The position numbers were made by a program, and so were the translations under genes. The notes beneath the pieces are model-generated. The model ran no database searches and was not told the origin of the DNA. It saw only the letters and a program-made list of their open reading frames with translations. Below, piece after piece: positions 16,463-19,160 of a stretch of DNA of 19,160 nt (position 1 is its first letter; the number at the start of each line of letters is the position of its first letter). Source of the stretch: Natronoplasma sp964602715 (lineage in GTDB: Archaea > Thermoplasmatota > Thermoplasmata > Halarchaeoplasmatales > Halarchaeoplasmataceae); assembly GCA_964602715.1 (NCBI GenBank), contig CAZRSB010000037.1, positions 1 through 19,160 of the forward strand, in the 5' to 3' direction.

Positions 16463-19005
16463 TTTTTGTTGTAAATCAATTTGGAAATAATGATAGCAAA
16501 AACTAAAGATAATATTGTAAATCCTGGTATGCCCTCATCATCTTCGTCTTCATCATCTTCATCGTCTACAGGGTCTTCATCGTCTATAGGATCTTCGTCT
16601 TCATCGTCTATAGGATCTTCGTCTTCATCGTCTATAGGATCTTCGTCTTCATCATCTATAGGATCTTCATCTTCGTCATCAACTGGATCACCAGTAACGC
16701 TTACAGGGATAATAACATCACCAAATCGAACTTCAAATTCTCCACCACCAGCAAATGTGTAATTAAAATAGTCCTGGGATTCACTGTATGGCTCGATATC
16801 AATATTAAATATTTCAACTCCATCGAGAGTTACGGGAACACTTCCCTCCTCATCTCCGAAATTAGTGGCCTTGACTCTTATATCGGAAATTTCTAATGGC
16901 GCATCACCAGACTGCGGGAATAAATATATCTCGTAATCTCCCGGTATAAATGCCGGTTCATACTCTGGTGCATCAATGGTTCTAAAAACTATGAACTCCT
17001 CTATTTCCTCATCAAAAGTAACAACAGCATCAAGTTCAGGTAACAGGATTGTTTCAAGTGGCTGACTTCCTACATGTCCCAAAGCAAAAACATTGTGTCT
17101 TTGAGTGTCTATCAGAACGATATTGTTATCTCCTTCGTTTGCTAATGCGATAGTCCTTGCATCTCCACAAATATCCTGATAGTACTTTCTACCGGTACCA
17201 ACACGATGATTGTGATATGTAAAATCTTCTAAGTTGACAACAAATAGTCTTTCTGCAGCAAGATAGGCAAGTGATCCATCATCGGACACAGACATGGAGT
17301 TTACTCTGCGAACAGGTACACTATGAATTATTTTTCTTTCAACAAGGTCAATAATCGTGGTAGAATCACCGATATCACTTCCTACTAGTAGAATGGTGCT
17401 GTCAGGATTTATGGCCATAACACTCGGAGATCTAAGAGACAGTTCGATTTCCCAGTCAATTTCTCCAGTATTAAAATCAAATCCCATTACCATCCCTGTA
17501 AGGATAAATGTTCCTTGGTCCGTAGTTTCTCGTATTCTTCCTGACAAGATAAGAGTGCCGTCTTTGTGATATACAGTATCACTGAACGATTCAATTTCTG
17601 TGTCTATTTCAAATACCTCAATCCCTCCTGTTTCTATATTTAAAGTTGTAATATTGGAAGAAGAAACAAGAACAAGTTCCTCACCAGAAGGAGACATCGT
17701 ACGAGTAGAGTAGTCTTGAAACATTCTAGGTAATGAGTCAGATGTTAAGTTGATGACCTCTTCCCCTGTAACACTTACTTTTCTGATCCTCCCTTTTTGA
17801 TCCCCCACATCTGCTCTGTCTGCCTCTAAGATTATTAGTGAGTCATGAGATTTCATCGGTAAAATTTCATAATGGCCAAAAGTATCTACAGGAATTCTTG
17901 AGACTTCATCGAGCCTTTCCGGATACCTTGAAGGAGCGTCATCTGTGAATTCGTATGAAACATCATAAATTAGAACTTCATCTCTTATCACTGCATACAA
18001 CCTCTCACCGTCATGACTTATAAAAGGACTCCTGGGAGTGGTGTAATAAACATCTTCAAGCACGCTCCTTTCTAAAACGGAACCACTTTGGGTGCCATAC
18101 ACACTTAATTCATTATAGGCCAAAGTCATGATGATTTCATCATCCTGCTCAAAACTTACAGGTGTTGAATAATCCATGTCCCCTTCAAAATAGGTAATTA
18201 CGGAATGGTCAGTCGTATCCAGCATACGTACGTGGCTATAATATGTTAGCACCATCCTGTTACCAGTAGAATCAAAGATAGGAGTACTGGTAGCATCTAG
18301 ATGTGTAACAAGCTCATAATCGTTATGTATGTCATAGATATATACATCTTGAGTTAAGCTTGTTTGGCCGTAAAGATAAGTTCCATGGGGATGTACCTCT
18401 ATATTGTTGAATGATCCTCCTCCTATACTGACTTCCGATATTCTAGCCGATCCAAATGTACTTAGACAGACTTTATAGGCATGTCCTGAACGCTGTATAA
18501 CATATGCCATGCTTCCATTGGGATTTACAGCTACATTGTCTGTCCTCTGGCCAGTCCTTGGATTTTCATCATAAATAATCGACTCGACATGGACAGCATT
18601 GAGATCCTCATCAACTTCCACAATATGTAGATACTGTTCTTCGCCTCCCCACGATGATGTTACCAGAAGTACTGGTTCTGTAGGATGATGAACTATGTCT
18701 GATATCCAACCATCTAAAGTAACATTAGATACCACTTCCAGGGTGTCCATATCTGCGATGTATACTTTGTAATCGTGAGAACTTTTGATCGCAATATAAT
18801 TATCCTCTGGACATCCCACGATATTGACATTTTCCCATCCCTCTTCTGTTACACTCTCACGCTTTATGAGAGGGAAGGGATCGTTTTTTTCTTCTACATC
18901 ATAACTTTCTTCATTTGTCTCTGCTAGAGATAATCCAAAACCGGAAGAAAGGAGAAAAAAAGATATCGCTAACGATAAAAACATCAGATAATTCTTTTTT
19001 TTCAT
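16456..19005 (-). CDS. Surface beta-propeller protein with CARDB-like domain, acidic stalk, IPGF C-terminus
   Basis: This is an 849-residue exported protein with a signal peptide (about 1-28). Residues about 55-690 consist of repeating blades of the WD40/YVTN type, with signatures such as NVAVNPNGSMAYVI (157-170), FISHDGERLYAVI (328-340), MSPSGEELVLVS and MAINPDSTILLVG. The length suits two propellers. Residues about 706-772 look like a CARDB-type beta-sandwich (DIRVKATNFGDEEGSVPVTL). A 52-residue stalk follows (773-824), built from repeats of DPIDDEDE. GIPGF (825-829), a hydrophobic segment and YNKKE end the protein, resembling an archaeosortase sorting tail. No enzymatic residues are apparent, so a binding or surface-layer role is inferred. 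I chose ATG 19003-19005 because it begins a proper signal peptide (MKKKNYLMFLSLAISFF). An in-frame TTG at 19023 would add six residues before it. It is the first gene of a two-gene operon. Confidence 0.9.
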   Translation of the reverse strand: MKKKNYLMFLSLAISFFLLSSGFGLSLAETNEESYDVEEKNDPFPLIKRESVTEEGWENVNIVGCPEDNYIAIKSSHDYKVYIADMDTLEVVSNVTLDGWISDIVHHPTEPVLLVTSSWGGEEQYLHIVEVDEDLNAVHVESIIYDENPRTGQRTDNVAVNPNGSMAYVIQRSGHAYKVCLSTFGSARISEVSIGGGSFNNIEVHPHGTYLYGQTSLTQDVYIYDIHNDYELVTHLDATSTPIFDSTGNRMVLTYYSHVRMLDTTDHSVITYFEGDMDYSTPVSFEQDDEIIMTLAYNELSVYGTQSGSVLERSVLEDVYYTTPRSPFISHDGERLYAVIRDEVLIYDVSYEFTDDAPSRYPERLDEVSRIPVDTFGHYEILPMKSHDSLIILEADRADVGDQKGRIRKVSVTGEEVINLTSDSLPRMFQDYSTRTMSPSGEELVLVSSSNITTLNIETGGIEVFEIDTEIESFSDTVYHKDGTLILSGRIRETTDQGTFILTGMVMGFDFNTGEIDWEIELSLRSPSVMAINPDSTILLVGSDIGDSTTIIDLVERKIIHSVPVRRVNSMSVSDDGSLAYLAAERLFVVNLEDFTYHNHRVGTGRKYYQDICGDARTIALANEGDNNIVLIDTQRHNVFALGHVGSQPLETILLPELDAVVTFDEEIEEFIVFRTIDAPEYEPAFIPGDYEIYLFPQSGDAPLEISDIRVKATNFGDEEGSVPVTLDGVEIFNIDIEPYSESQDYFNYTFAGGGEFEVRFGDVIIPVSVTGDPVDDEDEDPIDDEDEDPIDDEDEDPIDDEDEDPIDDEDPVDDEDDEDEDDEGIPGFTILSLVFAIIISKLIYNKKE
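16574..16687 (-). repeat. 24-bp tandem repeat encoding DPIDDEDE stalk units
   Basis: Four adjacent 24-bp units (16592-16615, 16616-16639, 16640-16663, 16664-16687) and a shortened 18-bp copy (16574-16591) encode the acidic stalk of the propeller protein. The first two full copies are identical; the third has one substitution and the fourth is more diverged. The length is in-frame, so gain or loss of copies would only change stalk length. Confidence 0.85.
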
Positions 19006-19031
19006 GAGAACACACCATAGCAAGATATATT

Positions 19032-19057
19032 ATGATTATAAAAGTATTAATACTTTT
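19032..19057 (-). promoter_or_regulatory. Promoter of the surface-protein operon with an 18-bp palindrome
   Basis: AAAAGTATTAATACTTTT at 19040-19057 is a perfect inverted repeat. On the minus strand it runs straight into a TATA-like CTTTTATAAT (19033-19042), about 30 nt upstream of the ATG at 19005. A transcription start 25 nt downstream of this box gives a short leader that still contains the GGTG Shine-Dalgarno-like element. The palindrome covers the place where TFB and a regulator would bind, so it is a candidate operator. Confidence 0.5.
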
Positions 19058-19140
19058 CTATGTTTTATCAGTTTTAAAAATAATAGTATTTTTCTTTAAA
19101 TATACTTTAGGGTGTAGAAAAAATCGAGATTACAATTTTC

Positions 19141-19160
19141 ATGAGCAGTGTTGAGAAGAG
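19141..19160 (+). CDS. Possible 5' end of a divergent gene cut by the window edge
   Basis: ATG at 19141 opens a frame reading MSSVEK to the edge of the window. A TATA-like TTTAAATATAC (19096-19106) lies about 40 nt upstream on the plus strand, a suitable spacing. Six codons cannot identify the product. Confidence 0.3.

Noticed and set aside
16574..16687. CRISPR array
   Set aside because: The 24-bp units are directly adjacent with no spacers, and they are translated in frame.
16481..16762. 93-residue plus-strand ORF rich in Ser/Gly
   Set aside because: It is the antisense of the Asp/Glu stalk repeats of the propeller protein; the open frame is a by-product of the repeated GAT/GAA codons.

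Overview
The window looks like a low-GC archaeal chromosome segment. Three things support this. It carries an Lhr-Core type helicase abutting a COG1407-type phosphoesterase. It has archaeal TATA-like boxes about 25-40 nt upstream of starts and GGTGAT/GGAGTGA Shine-Dalgarno sites. It encodes large secreted proteins with acidic stalks ending in a Gly-Ile-Pro-Gly-Phe / hydrophobic / basic tail, resembling PGF-CTERM archaeosortase substrates. The NosD-like beta-helix joined to Ig-like repeats recalls surface proteins of Thermoplasmata-related Euryarchaeota. That placement is inference and was not tested by a search.

Layout. At 1-837 (+) lies hisC, cut by the window edge and apparently broken by a frameshift/deletion in its GNGSDE region. 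At 871-1098 (-) is a small two-helix membrane protein. At 1158-8215 (-) is a two-gene unit: a 1887-residue membrane-anchored subtilisin-like protease (prodomain, S8 catalytic domain, beta-sandwich, beta-helix, five Ig-like repeats, transmembrane anchor), followed 14 nt later by a serine hydrolase of the class C beta-lactamase/esterase family without a signal peptide. At 8347-8787 (+) is a two-helix membrane protein with a long charged tail. At 8794-9225 (-) is a small four-cysteine protein. At 9417-12785 (+) is an Lhr-Core helicase abutting a metallophosphoesterase gene, a likely nucleic-acid repair or processing pair. Minus-strand housekeeping genes follow: a flavin reductase-like protein, an HD-domain phosphohydrolase and a metallo-beta-lactamase-fold hydrolase. 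At 14752-19005 (-) is a two-gene surface-protein operon: a beta-propeller/CARDB-like protein and a GLUG-repeat/Ig-like protein, both with acidic stalks and an IPGF-type C-terminus. Its promoter region holds a perfect 18-bp palindrome.

How it fits together. The main theme is the cell envelope. Three large exported proteins (the S8/beta-helix protease, the propeller protein and the GLUG protein) share modules. The same Ig-like repeat family occurs five times in the protease and once in the GLUG protein, which suggests one surface-protein repertoire. No rRNA, tRNA, CRISPR array, insertion sequence or integrase was recognised. No gene-free stretch exceeds about 200 bases.
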